Shown here in pieces: positions 53,960 to 62,674 of a stretch of DNA of 64,000 nucleotides; position 1 is the stretch's first letter, and the number at the start of each line of letters is the position of its first letter. The notes beneath the pieces were generated by a model, which ran no database searches, was not told the DNA's origin, and saw nothing but the letters and a program-made list of their open reading frames with translations. The stretch is from Acidobacteriota bacterium (GTDB lineage: Bacteria; Acidobacteriota; Thermoanaerobaculia; Multivoradales; SZUA-115). The translations under genes and the position numbers were made by a program. The stretch is from assembly GCA_024277255.1 (NCBI GenBank), contig JAJRVQ010000107.1:1-64000 (forward strand), given 5' to 3'.

Positions 53960-54340
53960 CTAGGTTGTGGGAACACCTCCCACCGGATCGGTCGCCAGCA
54001 ACACCGAGCGGATGAGGCTGTCGTCGCGCAGGTGTTTGATCTCGGCGTAGGCGGTGGAGGTGGCCATCTTGAGCATGTGGCCGCGGGTCGGGTAGCGCAC
54101 GAGTAGGACGAGGTCCCAATCGTTGTCGTCGGTTCCGATGACCAACTCGGCGCCGCGACCCATGTAGACCACCTCGCCGCCGACTCCGGCGAGCAGCGGC
54201 GCGACGGCCTGGGTGTAGCGGAGATAGCTCTCCTGGCCGCCGTCGGCCTTGAAGCGGATCAGGTTGAGCATGACGACAGGGCCGTCGCCGGCGCGCTCGG
54301 CGAAGGCTTGCATCTGGGCGGGGTTGGGTTGTTCGTTCAT
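53960..54340 (-). CDS. DUF1330 family protein
   Basis: 126 residues. Ferredoxin-like alpha/beta barrel protein of the DUF1330 type: VVMLNLIRFKADGGQESYLRY, GGEVVYMGRGAELVIG, WDLVLLVRYPTRGHMLKMA, and the C-terminal LRDDSLIRSVLLATDPV. Members form small dimers; biochemical role unknown. Its 3' end is copied at 53050-53100 on the other side of the vapBC module. The 210-bp gap after it, up to 54550, is an upstream region with no gene. Confidence 0.82.
   Translation of the reverse strand: MNEQPNPAQMQAFAERAGDGPVVMLNLIRFKADGGQESYLRYTQAVAPLLAGVGGEVVYMGRGAELVIGTDDNDWDLVLLVRYPTRGHMLKMATSTAYAEIKHLRDDSLIRSVLLATDPVGGVPTT
53982..54032. repeat. Direct repeat copy flanking vapBC
   Basis: Partner of 53050-53100, 932 bp apart, 49 of 51 bases identical, same orientation. 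This copy is part of the intact DUF1330 gene. The pair brackets the vapBC toxin-antitoxin module. Confidence 0.85.
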
Positions 54341-54550
54341 GGGTCGATTCTACTGCGCGGAGTCTGCCGCCTCGCGGAGCTTCACTGCGCCTCGCCAAGG
54401 CCGCGGAGAGCCGCCCGCGATGGCGCCGTTGTTTCTCGTAGAGCTCTGTTGTATGTTGCGTTGACATATTCGCTCCGGGCGATTCTGCCTCAGCTTCATG
54501 CCGGTGCAGGTGCCCGAAACCGCCAGAGACTCCACGGAGAACCCCCCGCC

Positions 54551-55975
54551 ATGCACCGATCCGCCATTCCGAAGACCTCGACCCTCGTGCTCCTCGCCGG
54601 CTTGGCCCTCGTGGCTCCTCGCGCCGCCTCTCCTGGGATCCTCGCTTGCTCGCAGGATCTCACCTGCCAGGTACTCTCCTGCCGCGCGCCGGCCAGCGGG
54701 GCACCGGTGCAGCTCTGGGGCGAGTTGCAGCCGGTCGATCTCGGGCGGCTGCCGGGCCAGCGCGATAGCACCGACTGGAACGAGTTCCAGGGGCCGTACA
54801 GCAATCTGGCGCCGCACTGGATGTCGATCGACATGGAGAATGGCTGGCTCTTCGCGGCGCTCAATTTCGGCCTAGAGATCTGGGATGCGCGCGGCCCGCT
54901 CGCCGCGGAGCCTGCACTCAAGCGGTCGCTGGGGAGCGCTAGCTTCCCGGTGCACCTACCGCCCGGCGTGCATGGCTCCAACCCGATCAACGATGTCGAT
55001 GCGCCGCCGGGCCACGACGCTCTGGTGGCGCTCAGTGCGACCAACCAGGTCGGGCTGGCGGTCTTCAATGCGGCGATCAAGGCGAGCCCCCGCGCGGTCT
55101 ACGGTGACCACGGCAAAGACGGCGTCGCCGTCTACGCCACCACCTTGGGCCAGCGCCACTACGCCTTCATGGCTACGGCGCAGCACGGCCTGCTCGCCTA
55201 CGACCTCAGCGCCGCCGAGAACAACCTCTCGCCCTGCGTCGAGATCACGCCAGGCCAGCAAGGGTGCGGGGTCTATCTCGGCAAGGTGGGCAGCCGCAAC
55301 CTGGTGCAGTATGTGGACGGCGCCGGCTCCTACGTGGCGCTTTCGTCGGGCAACTTCGACCGCGGCTTGGAGATTTGGGATGTGAGCGATCCGGCCAACC
55401 CGGTGCTGAAGATCGACGCTCTCGGCTCACTCTTGGGGGTCCACGGCGTGACCCTCTGGCAACGGCAGGGGCGCACCTACCTGGCGGTTCGAGTCCAGCA
55501 CTCCGATGCGATGCAGGCTCGGATCTACGATCTCACCTGCTTGGACACCGGTTGCACCAGCTTGGGAGCGCCGCTGTGGACGGCCGCTCTGAGCCTGGGG
55601 GGCAAGGAGTATTTCGTCACCCATTCGGTGGCGGCCGGCGGCCGAGATTTCCTCTACTTCGGCAACGAGAACCGGTGCGCCCAAGGGCTGCAAAACGAGT
55701 GGCTCTTCGACGTCACCAACCCGGCCCAAGCGCGCGACGTCACCCCGCCCCCGGCGCTGGTCAACGGAGAACTCACCGGCTACTGGGGCTGGTACTACCG
55801 CCGCAACCCCACCGGCTTCAACCGCGTCACCCCCCGCGTCGGCCTCTTCGGCGGCAAGTACTTCTACCGCGCCGCCTACAGCCTCCTTGACATCCACGAA
55901 CTCGCCACCGGTGACCTCTTCCACGACGGGTTCGAGAGCGGGAACTTGGCGGGGTGGTCGGCGGTGGTGCCGTAG
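54551..55975 (+). CDS. Secreted LVIVD-type beta-propeller-like protein
   Basis: 474 residues from ATG 54551, with a signal peptide (LVLLAGLALVAPRAASPG). Repeated strand patterns such as GWLFAALNFGLEIWDARG, YAFMATAQHGLLAYDLS and YVALSSGNFDRGLEIWDVSD look like LVIVD or similar propeller repeats. Several Cys pairs suggest disulfides. The end, FHDGFESGNLAGWSAVVP, matches a C-terminal tail seen on many secreted proteins of this kind of bacterium and may be an anchoring or sorting module. Function unknown. Confidence 0.65.
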   Translation: MHRSAIPKTSTLVLLAGLALVAPRAASPGILACSQDLTCQVLSCRAPASGAPVQLWGELQPVDLGRLPGQRDSTDWNEFQGPYSNLAPHWMSIDMENGWLFAALNFGLEIWDARGPLAAEPALKRSLGSASFPVHLPPGVHGSNPINDVDAPPGHDALVALSATNQVGLAVFNAAIKASPRAVYGDHGKDGVAVYATTLGQRHYAFMATAQHGLLAYDLSAAENNLSPCVEITPGQQGCGVYLGKVGSRNLVQYVDGAGSYVALSSGNFDRGLEIWDVSDPANPVLKIDALGSLLGVHGVTLWQRQGRTYLAVRVQHSDAMQARIYDLTCLDTGCTSLGAPLWTAALSLGGKEYFVTHSVAAGGRDFLYFGNENRCAQGLQNEWLFDVTNPAQARDVTPPPALVNGELTGYWGWYYRRNPTGFNRVTPRVGLFGGKYFYRAAYSLLDIHELATGDLFHDGFESGNLAGWSAVVP

Positions 55976-55988
55976 CAAGATCGGGTCC

Positions 55989-56100
55989 TGGCTCAGTTTG
56001 ACGGCGGGACCCACCGCGGTCGGTGTCCCATGCCCGTCCTCGCTGCGCTGCGGGCGGAAATGGGAGCCCTCCGCCCGCTACCCACCGTCAAACTGAGCCA
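55989..56100. repeat. 112-bp nested inverted-repeat element
   Basis: Outer arms TGGCTCAGTTTGACGG (55989-56004) and its exact reverse complement (56085-56100) enclose an inner hairpin with arms GCGGGCGGA (56050-56058) and TCCGCCCGC (56070-56078). It lies 13 bp after the propeller gene's stop and before the conflict operon. It could be a REP/MITE-like mobile repeat or a large transcription terminator. Confidence 0.75.
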
Positions 56101-56206
56101 CTACCCAAGATCGATAGCAATTCTTAGTCCGGCAGTGTCTGATACTCTCAGAGTTCATATCGCGGATTATTGCTCTCCTGTCTTGGCTAGGAGTGAGGAG
56201 GTTTCG

Positions 56207-56488
56207 ATGTCGAGAATCGCGCTGGCGGAGATGGTCGAGCAGCTCCGGGAGGAGTTGGCAGTTGCTGCCAAGGCCGGAAAAGGCAAGGAGATTGGCTTCG
56301 AGGTGGGCGAGGTGGTCCTGGAAGCCCAGTTCGAGGTTGCGCGCGAAGGCGGCGGCAGCGGTGGCCTCAAGTTTTGGTTGGTGGAGGCGGGAGTTTCCGG
56401 GAAGGTGACTTCGGGGAGTACCCAGACCATTTCGGTGAAGCTGCGGCCCGAGCTTCGGAGTGGTGGATCGGTGAAGCTTAGCCGTTGA
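56207..56488 (+). CDS. Trypsin-co-occurring domain protein (Trypco2)
   Basis: 93 residues from ATG 56207, preceded by GAGGAGG. It matches the small Trypco2 domain: IALAEMVEQLREELAVAAKA, IGFEVGEVVLEAQFEVARE, LKFWLVEAGVSGKV, TQTISVKLRPEL. Such proteins are encoded next to trypsin-like proteases in bacterial conflict systems and are thought to regulate or present the protease. Here the next gene is indeed a trypsin-like protease. Confidence 0.8.
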   Translation: MSRIALAEMVEQLREELAVAAKAGKGKEIGFEVGEVVLEAQFEVAREGGGSGGLKFWLVEAGVSGKVTSGSTQTISVKLRPELRSGGSVKLSR

Positions 56489-56596
56489 TCCACCGAGTAT
56501 TGAGGGGTGAATTGAGACTTCGGTGTGGTGTTTGGGGCTTTCGGGTAGGCCCCACTTGGCGAAAGCCAGATGGAGGGCAATGGGAGTGATGAGTTC

Positions 56597-58081
56597 ATGG
56601 AGCTGACGCGATTCGTCCGCGTCGTCGTCGAGTGTGACGGTGAGGTTGGAGGCGGTACCGGCTACCTCTTGCACGGCGATCGAGTGCTGACCGCGCGCCA
56701 TGTGGTGGAGGATGCGAAGAGCATCTCCGTGGAGTACAGCGACGAGCTTGGCTCCGGTCCCGTCTACAGCACCCCGGCTAGGGTCTGCTGGAAGGGGCCG
56801 GGGGCGTTGGACGTAGCGGTGCTTAGCATCGACACCTCACTGAGAATCGCTCGCCAGGTGCTGGGCCCGGCGGTCTTGGCTAGCGATCAGCCTTGGCGTT
56901 CCAGGGGGTGGTCCGTTGCGGCAGGCAGTTCCTCACCACCAGCCAAGGCTACGGTGGTTGAGGCTATGTCGGGGCTCCGTGGAGAGGCCTATCAATTTAT
57001 CGAAGGGGCACAAAGCCTTGAGCTAGAGGTCAAGGCGCCTCCCACTGATGCCAAGAAGTGGTTTGGTATCTCTGGTGCGCCAGTCTTCTGTGGCGATCAG
57101 TTGGTCGCCGTCATTGGGGATGCTGAAGAAGTCTTCATGGGTGGCCGCCTCAAGGCGGTGCCGATTGCCGCGTTATGGGAGGTTGATGGCTTTCGCGAGC
57201 ACATCGGTCTCGGCGGGGATCGTGAGAAGTTGCGAGCGCAGAGGAAGCAAGAGCTGATCGCGGATGTGACTAGGATTCTGGAGAAGAATAATGCGGCCGC
57301 CTCAGCTCTAGCCAATACAGCGCAGTTGGAGGAGGTTCGCCGCATCGATGGCGACGGAGGATTAGCCAAGGAACTTTGCACAACAGTGCCGTGGCGAGAG
57401 CTGGCCACAATTCTAGACCGGGCTCACGACAGGGAAAACGAACGTGGTGGGCGCCAAGCGGCTGCGGCCGCGGATGCCATCAGGCGGCTGGCGCTACGAG
57501 TCGTGCCCGAGGTGTACGCTTCGACCGAGCTACACCTCACGTCAGATAGCGAGGGTGGTGGGTTTGTACGGCTTCCGGCTGCAACTGCCACCATGGCCGA
57601 GCTCGCGATGGCCGCCTACGACGGTAGGCCCCTCGCATTCCAGGAGGTGAAGTCGAGGCAGCACTACCCCTCCGGTCTGTCTTCTTTCTCCCTCTTCGAA
57701 AGCTCGTCAGAAAGTAGCATCGACGTCGGTCAAGCCGAAGGATTCCGCCAGTGGTTGCTCTTGCTGGCGCAGTGGTTGAACGTCGAGGAGAACCAGCTAG
57801 CATTCGCCAGCCGCCCGGAGCAGCTAGAGGAGCTTGTCGCTCTGGTAAACCTCCAACTCCAACGCGATCTGGTTTTCAGAGAGCCGCGGCGCTATTTCCT
57901 CTTTTCACAGGAGTTCTTGAAGAAGAATGGCCCTCTCCTTGCCCAGATTCGCGACAAGATTAGGGAAGTCCGTCTCGTTCCCTTGCAGACTAGCCTCTCC
58001 AGGGCCGCCGAACTGTCCAGCTGTGCTCCTATCCTGAACATCCTGTTCCGATCCCTGCAGAAGAAGAGGAGAGATTCATGA
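56597..58081 (+). CDS. Trypsin-like serine protease of conflict system
   Basis: 494 residues from ATG 56597 (GGGAG 10 nt upstream); ATG 56570 in the same frame would add nine. The N-terminal ~190 residues are a trypsin/V8-like protease with His in LTARHVV (about 35), Asp in ALDVAVLSI (about 72) and Ser in GISGAPVFCGD (about 158). A charged helix (about 205-260) and a ~230-residue helical C-terminal region follow; I do not recognise the latter. There is no signal peptide, so it works in the cytosol, as expected for an abortive-type effector. Coupled by ATGA to the MoxR ATPase gene. Confidence 0.82.
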   Translation: MELTRFVRVVVECDGEVGGGTGYLLHGDRVLTARHVVEDAKSISVEYSDELGSGPVYSTPARVCWKGPGALDVAVLSIDTSLRIARQVLGPAVLASDQPWRSRGWSVAAGSSSPPAKATVVEAMSGLRGEAYQFIEGAQSLELEVKAPPTDAKKWFGISGAPVFCGDQLVAVIGDAEEVFMGGRLKAVPIAALWEVDGFREHIGLGGDREKLRAQRKQELIADVTRILEKNNAAASALANTAQLEEVRRIDGDGGLAKELCTTVPWRELATILDRAHDRENERGGRQAAAAADAIRRLALRVVPEVYASTELHLTSDSEGGGFVRLPAATATMAELAMAAYDGRPLAFQEVKSRQHYPSGLSSFSLFESSSESSIDVGQAEGFRQWLLLLAQWLNVEENQLAFASRPEQLEELVALVNLQLQRDLVFREPRRYFLFSQEFLKKNGPLLAQIRDKIREVRLVPLQTSLSRAAELSSCAPILNILFRSLQKKRRDS

Positions 58082-59061
58082 GTTACCTCGAGTTCTCACC
58101 CGGTTTCGTCCAGGAGCTTGCCGCCTATGGGACGTTACCGGCCTCAGTGCATGTCTTCGATGTTGGCTCCATTGAAGCGATCAACGCCGCGCTAGCGGCT
58201 CGGCGCCCCCTCTTGGTGCGGGGCGAACCGGGAACCGGCAAGAGTCAGCTCGCCCGTGCCGCGGCGGCGGCTCTGGGCCGAGCGTTGCTCTCGTTCACCG
58301 CCGATGCTCGCACCGAGGCGCGAGAGCTGAAATTCACCGTCGATACGGTCGCCAGGTTGGCGGAAGCGCAGATTCTCGGCCACTTGCCCAGGGAAGAGGG
58401 GTTCGATGCTCGCGAGCATCTAGCGGAGATTCGTTTCACCAGCCCCGGCCCCCTCTGGTGGCTATTCGACTGGCTAGACGCTCAGCGCCAGGCGGATTTT
58501 GCCTTGGGAGCGGGGCGGTGGACCCCGCCGTGGACTCCCGATGGTGAACCACCGGCGCAGGGTGCCGTGCTCTTGCTCGATGAGATCGACAAGGCCGATC
58601 CCGCCGTGCCGAACGGCCTGTTGGAGGCCCTGGACCAGGGGCAGTTCAAGAGGCCAGACGGTAGGGTCATTTTCGCCAAGAGTTCGGCTCCGGCTCCGCT
58701 CGTGGTGGTCACCACAAACGAGGAACGGGCCCTTCCCGATGCCTTCGTGCGCCGCTGCCTGGTGTTGCAACTCGGCTGGCCCTCGGACCCCACCGAACTG
58801 GTGAAAAAGTTCATGGCCCGAGGTCGCGCCCATTTCGCATCGGTGGAGGAGGAAGTCTTGCGCGCCGCCGCCGAAATGGTGGCGGAGGACCGGGCGCAGA
58901 TCGCGCGGCGCGGGGTCTGCCCACCCGGCGGCGCGGAGTATCTCGACCTGCTGCGGGCTGTCGCGGTGCGCTGGCCGGGGGACGCGGAACGGCAGGCGGC
59001 GGCCTTGGGGCGCATTCGTGCCTTTGCTCTTCGCAAGCATCCCGAAGCCTCCGCTTGGTGA
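58078..59061 (+). CDS. MoxR-family AAA+ ATPase
   Basis: 327 residues. Walker A RGEPGTGKSQLARA, Walker B VLLLDEIDKADPAVP, sensor-1 VVVTTNEE and the arginine-containing LPDAFVRRCLVLQL are all present, so the ATPase should be active. MoxR ATPases work with vWA-domain proteins as chaperone-like switches; the next gene encodes a vWA-like domain. In trypsin-MoxR conflict systems the ATPase is believed to license the protease. It overlaps the trypsin gene by ATGA. Confidence 0.88.
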   Translation: MSYLEFSPGFVQELAAYGTLPASVHVFDVGSIEAINAALAARRPLLVRGEPGTGKSQLARAAAAALGRALLSFTADARTEARELKFTVDTVARLAEAQILGHLPREEGFDAREHLAEIRFTSPGPLWWLFDWLDAQRQADFALGAGRWTPPWTPDGEPPAQGAVLLLDEIDKADPAVPNGLLEALDQGQFKRPDGRVIFAKSSAPAPLVVVTTNEERALPDAFVRRCLVLQLGWPSDPTELVKKFMARGRAHFASVEEEVLRAAAEMVAEDRAQIARRGVCPPGGAEYLDLLRAVAVRWPGDAERQAAALGRIRAFALRKHPEASAW

Positions 59062-61789
59062 TGTCGCGGTGAACCGGTTTTGCGGTGATCCTGGCGCGGG
59101 CGGTCCCTTCTTGGATCGTGGTGCCACCGGTCGGGCTGACTTGCTGTGGGCCCTGGATCGGACGGACGAACCGGGCCTTGAGGCGATGGCCCGAGTGCTC
59201 GGGTATGAAGCCAAGAAGGAAGAGGCTCGACCGGAGACCGAGCCCACTGGGGACGACTCCGAGGCAGGGCTGCCACAGTGGTCGGCTGGCCCCGACCACG
59301 AGGTGGCTCCGGTTCCCTTCTGGCGCCTTGAAGAGATCGAGTTTCGCGACAGCGAGCCCGTGACCGAGCCCGCACCGGAGCCACCCTCCTCCTCGGAGCC
59401 TATCGGGCCCGAAGGGTTGGGCCGGCTAGCTGGTGAACCGCCGCGACCGGTGCCGCTCGTCTCGTCGGCACGGCTGTGGCCGGTCTTGCGCCAGCGGCTC
59501 AGCTCGTCGGTCCCCAGCCGGGTGGTCGATGTGGAAGCCTTGGCCGACCTGTGGAGCCGGGGGCGCGAGGTCCGTCATGTTCCCTTTCGGCCGCTGGCGG
59601 CTTGGGCGCCGAGAATTACCGTCTTGGTGGACCGGAGCCTCCGCTCAATCCCCTTCTGGGACGATCAGGGCCACTGGTTGCGCCAACTGCGGCGCCATCT
59701 CGGCCGAGCGAGCCTCCGTGAAGTAACTCGCGTGGAGGGCTACTCGCTGCTCTGGCGCGATGGCCGCCACCGCTATCGCCACCTTCCGGTGCGGGCCGAG
59801 GAACCGGTTCTCGCCCTCAGCGACCTTGGTTTCCTGGCCGCCTCACCGGTTCGCGAGGACTGGTGGTCGTTGGGCCAAGAGCTGCGACGCTCGGGAGTTC
59901 GTTGCCACGCGCTGGTGGCGTGCCCCCGTGGCCGCTGGGATACCCGGCTCGCCAACCTTTGGAGCGCCGTGGAGTGGGAGCAGCCTCGGCGCACCTCCCG
60001 CTCTTTCCAAGAACTGGATGAGCCGGCTCTTCGCGACCGTTGCGAGCGGTTGTTGGTCTTGTTGTCGTTCGCCGCGCGGGTGGAACCGGCACTCCTGCGC
60101 GCGATTCGGCGCCTCCTGCCGGCCACGGATGCGGATGTAGCCACCGAAGCCGACGTGTGGCATCACCCCGCGATGGGGGCCGGGTTCTCCAAGAGCGTGA
60201 GCCTGTCGGCTGAAGCACGGCGAGAGTTCCAGCCTCGCTTCGCGGCGCTTCCCGACGAACTCAAGTGCAGGGTCGTCGCCACCCTGCGCGCCCAGCGCGC
60301 TGGCCAACCGGTGGAGAGGTGGCTCGATGAGGTCTTGGCTCTCGATACGGCGGCCCGACTGCCGGAAGGGGCGTTGCAGCCGGATGAGATGGAAGCGGCG
60401 CGCTCCCTGTGGAGCCGAGTCGCCGAGACGCTGGGAGGTGCGCTCGAACCGTCCCGCCGGGTGGCGGCGGCACTCAAACGCTACACCGTCCACGCGATCC
60501 GCAATCGCCAACCCAAGGCGGTGTGGGGGGAGGCTAGCCTGGCCTCGCACCTGTGGCGAGCCTGGTCGGCAGCCTGGGATGGGGAAGGCGACCCACCGTT
60601 GCCGCGGGGTGTCTATCCCGAGGTATGGGGCGAGAGCGGCCAGAGTGTGCGCCGCTGGCAGTTGCGCCAAGTCGGAGCCTCCCTCCGCCCGGTGCTAGAG
60701 GCCGGCCAGATGGCTCCCGGCAGCCCCGTGCTGGAGGTCGAATCGGCCAATGACCGGTTGGGCTGGCGGCCACGGGGCGCTCCCTTGGCTGCCCCCTATC
60801 CGATCGAAGAAGAAGCCGAGCTTCCCCTTCCAGCGGCCACGGCGTTGAGGCTGGAGACGGATCGCACCTCTGCCCTGATTCGCCGGCTGGAGCGGCCCGG
60901 CTGGGCGACGGCAATCGGCCGGGATCGATTCGGCCTTTGGACCGCATTCGAGGTGGAGGGTGTTGAACAGCGGCTACGCTGGATACCTCCTGGCCGGTTT
61001 TGGATGGGCTCGCCCGAGGGCGAAGCCGGGCGCTGGGAGGACGAAGGCCCTCGGCACCTGGTGACCCTTTCCCGTGGCTATTGGCTCGCCGACACCGCCT
61101 GCACCCAGCAACTTTGGGAAGTGGTGATGGGCGAGAATCCTAGCCGATTCCAGTCCCCGAGCCGCCCGGTGGAGCAGGTGAGTTGGGAGGATTGTCAGAC
61201 CTTCCTTGCTACGCTGAACCGCCGTGTGGAGGGGCTGGATGTTCGCCTTCCGACCGAAGCGGAGTGGGAGTATGGCTGCCGTTCAGGAACCGAGACCGCG
61301 ACCTATGCGGGGGATCTGGAGATTCGGGGTGCCCACGATGCGCCAGTGCTGGATGCGATCGCCTGGTATGGGGGTAACAGTGGCGAGAAATTCGATCTAG
61401 AAGACGGTGTGGACTCCAGCGAGTGGCCCGAGAAGCAGTATCCGCACCGGCGGGCCGGCACCCATCCGGTGGCTCAGAAGGAGGCGAACCGCTGGGGCCT
61501 CTACGATTCTCTGGGCAATGTCGAAGAGTGGTGCTCGGATTGGTTCGGTAGCTACGAAGGTGAAGAGGTCGTGGACCCACAGGGCCCTGAGACGGGCTCG
61601 GGCCGGGTGATCCGTGGCGGCTCGTGGAGCGCCCGCGCGCGCGGCGTGCGGGCGGCGTTTCGCCTCCGCTACGGCCCGTCGATTCGTTGGAACTCCCTTG
61701 GCTTCCGCCTTGCCCGAGGTCCGTCTGCGCTCCAGTCGAGGGCGGAGCCCAAGAACGCGGAGCGTTCCGGGGAAGCTCGGCGGGAGTGA
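59018..61789 (+). CDS. SAV_2336N/vWA-like protein with C-terminal FGE-sulfatase domain
   Basis: Up to 923 residues from GTG 59018, which overlaps the ATPase gene by 44 nt; GTG 59069, 7 nt past that gene's stop, is an equally possible start. After a linker comes RLWPVLRQRLSSSV, then a degenerate vWA-like region (RITVLVDRSLRSIPFWDDQ, where a metal-site DxSxS would lie), matching the SAV_2336 N-terminal-related family. The last ~270 residues are a formylglycine-generating-enzyme/SUMF1-type domain with the C-type lectin fold: WIPPGRFWMGSP, RLPTEAEWEYGCRSG, LYDSLGNVEEWCSDWFG, VIRGGSW, GFRLARG. It probably serves as recognition unit. The block 61628-61696 is divergent from the tandem copy downstream. 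Confidence 0.78.
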   Translation: MPLLFASIPKPPLGDVAVNRFCGDPGAGGPFLDRGATGRADLLWALDRTDEPGLEAMARVLGYEAKKEEARPETEPTGDDSEAGLPQWSAGPDHEVAPVPFWRLEEIEFRDSEPVTEPAPEPPSSSEPIGPEGLGRLAGEPPRPVPLVSSARLWPVLRQRLSSSVPSRVVDVEALADLWSRGREVRHVPFRPLAAWAPRITVLVDRSLRSIPFWDDQGHWLRQLRRHLGRASLREVTRVEGYSLLWRDGRHRYRHLPVRAEEPVLALSDLGFLAASPVREDWWSLGQELRRSGVRCHALVACPRGRWDTRLANLWSAVEWEQPRRTSRSFQELDEPALRDRCERLLVLLSFAARVEPALLRAIRRLLPATDADVATEADVWHHPAMGAGFSKSVSLSAEARREFQPRFAALPDELKCRVVATLRAQRAGQPVERWLDEVLALDTAARLPEGALQPDEMEAARSLWSRVAETLGGALEPSRRVAAALKRYTVHAIRNRQPKAVWGEASLASHLWRAWSAAWDGEGDPPLPRGVYPEVWGESGQSVRRWQLRQVGASLRPVLEAGQMAPGSPVLEVESANDRLGWRPRGAPLAAPYPIEEEAELPLPAATALRLETDRTSALIRRLERPGWATAIGRDRFGLWTAFEVEGVEQRLRWIPPGRFWMGSPEGEAGRWEDEGPRHLVTLSRGYWLADTACTQQLWEVVMGENPSRFQSPSRPVEQVSWEDCQTFLATLNRRVEGLDVRLPTEAEWEYGCRSGTETATYAGDLEIRGAHDAPVLDAIAWYGGNSGEKFDLEDGVDSSEWPEKQYPHRRAGTHPVAQKEANRWGLYDSLGNVEEWCSDWFGSYEGEEVVDPQGPETGSGRVIRGGSWSARARGVRAAFRLRYGPSIRWNSLGFRLARGPSALQSRAEPKNAERSGEARRE
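61628..61696 (+). other. Variable-region-like block of first FGE domain
   Basis: 69 bases between identical flanks, aligned with 62557-62625 in the second copy. Ten of 23 codons change the amino acid, and in nine of those the third base is unchanged (for example AGC/CAC, GCC/GGC, CGC/TTC, GGC/ACC, TCC/CAC). A hairpin with GAACGC/GCGTTC arms and loop GGA follows at 61753-61767. Confidence 0.5.
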
Positions 61790-61794
61790 TACCC

Positions 61795-62658
61795 ATGGAC
61801 TCTCACCCTCTACAGCAAGGCAACCCCCCAGACTGGGCTTCGGCCTGGGGGCAGGATCGGTTTGGGGTGTTCGTGGCTTTCAGCGTGGAAAGAGTGGAGC
61901 AGCGAATGCGCTGGATACCTCCGGGCCGGTTTCAGATGGGCTCTCCGAATGAGGAAGAGGGGCGAGATACCGACGAGTCTCGCCATTGGGTGACCTTGAC
62001 CCGTGGCTATTGGCTCGCCGACACCCCGTGTACCCAGGCGCTTTGGGAAGTGGTGATGGGCGAGAATCCCAGCCGATTCAAGTCCCCGGACCGTCCGGTG
62101 GAGCAGGTGAGCTGGGAGGATTGTCAGACCTTCCTTGCTGAGTTGAAGCGTCGTGTTGAGGGGCTGGATATTCGCCTTCCAACGGAAGCGGAGTGGGAGT
62201 ATGGCTGCCGCTCAGGAACCGAGACCGCGACCTATGCTGGGGATTTGGATATTCGGGGCGTCAGGGATGCGCGAGTGTTGGATGCGATCGCCTGGTATGG
62301 GGGCAACAGCGGTGAGGATTTTGAGTTGGAGGATGGTGCTGACTCCAGCGAGTGGTCAGAACAGCAGTATACTCACCGGCGGGCCGGCACCCATCCGGTG
62401 GCTCAAAAGGAGGCGAACCCCTGGGGCCTCTACGATTCACTCGGCAATGTCTATGAGTGGTGCTCGGATTGGTTCGGTAGCTACGAGGGTGCAGAGGTCG
62501 TTGACCCACAAGGTCCTGAGACGGGCTCGAGCCGGGTGATCCGTGGCGGCTCGTGGCACGGCTTCGCGCGCCGTGTGCGCGCCGCGTATCGTTTCCGCTA
62601 CACCCCGTCGTTTCGCTGGACCCACCTTGGCTTCCGCCTTGCCCGAGGTCAGGTCTAG
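61795..62658 (+). CDS. FGE-sulfatase (SUMF1-type) domain protein, tandem copy
   Basis: 287 residues from ATG 61795, with CGGGAG upstream and only 5 nt after the previous stop. It is nearly all FGE/SUMF1 domain with the C-type lectin fold: WIPPGRFQMGSP, ENPSRFKSPDRPVEQVSWED, RLPTEAEWEYGCRSG, LYDSLGNVYEWCSDWFG, VIRGGSW, GFRLARG. It is a tandem duplicate of the C-terminal domain of the preceding gene, about 80-90% identical by eye, offset 929 bp, with clustered differences near the 3' end. In conflict systems such domains are usually non-enzymatic recognition modules. Two short hairpins follow the gene. Confidence 0.82.
   Translation: MDSHPLQQGNPPDWASAWGQDRFGVFVAFSVERVEQRMRWIPPGRFQMGSPNEEEGRDTDESRHWVTLTRGYWLADTPCTQALWEVVMGENPSRFKSPDRPVEQVSWEDCQTFLAELKRRVEGLDIRLPTEAEWEYGCRSGTETATYAGDLDIRGVRDARVLDAIAWYGGNSGEDFELEDGADSSEWSEQQYTHRRAGTHPVAQKEANPWGLYDSLGNVYEWCSDWFGSYEGAEVVDPQGPETGSSRVIRGGSWHGFARRVRAAYRFRYTPSFRWTHLGFRLARGQV
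62557..62625 (+). other. Variable-region-like block of second FGE domain
   Basis: Counterpart of 61628-61696. The 3' flank encoding GFRLARG is identical at base level in both copies, and CGCTCCAG follows shortly after in both. Differences in the block fall mostly in the first two bases of NNC codons, as expected where template AAC codons were mutated at adenines; four synonymous third-base differences show that the copies are not fresh products of one template. Confidence 0.5.
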
Positions 62659-62674
62659 CGCTCCAGCCAGCCAG

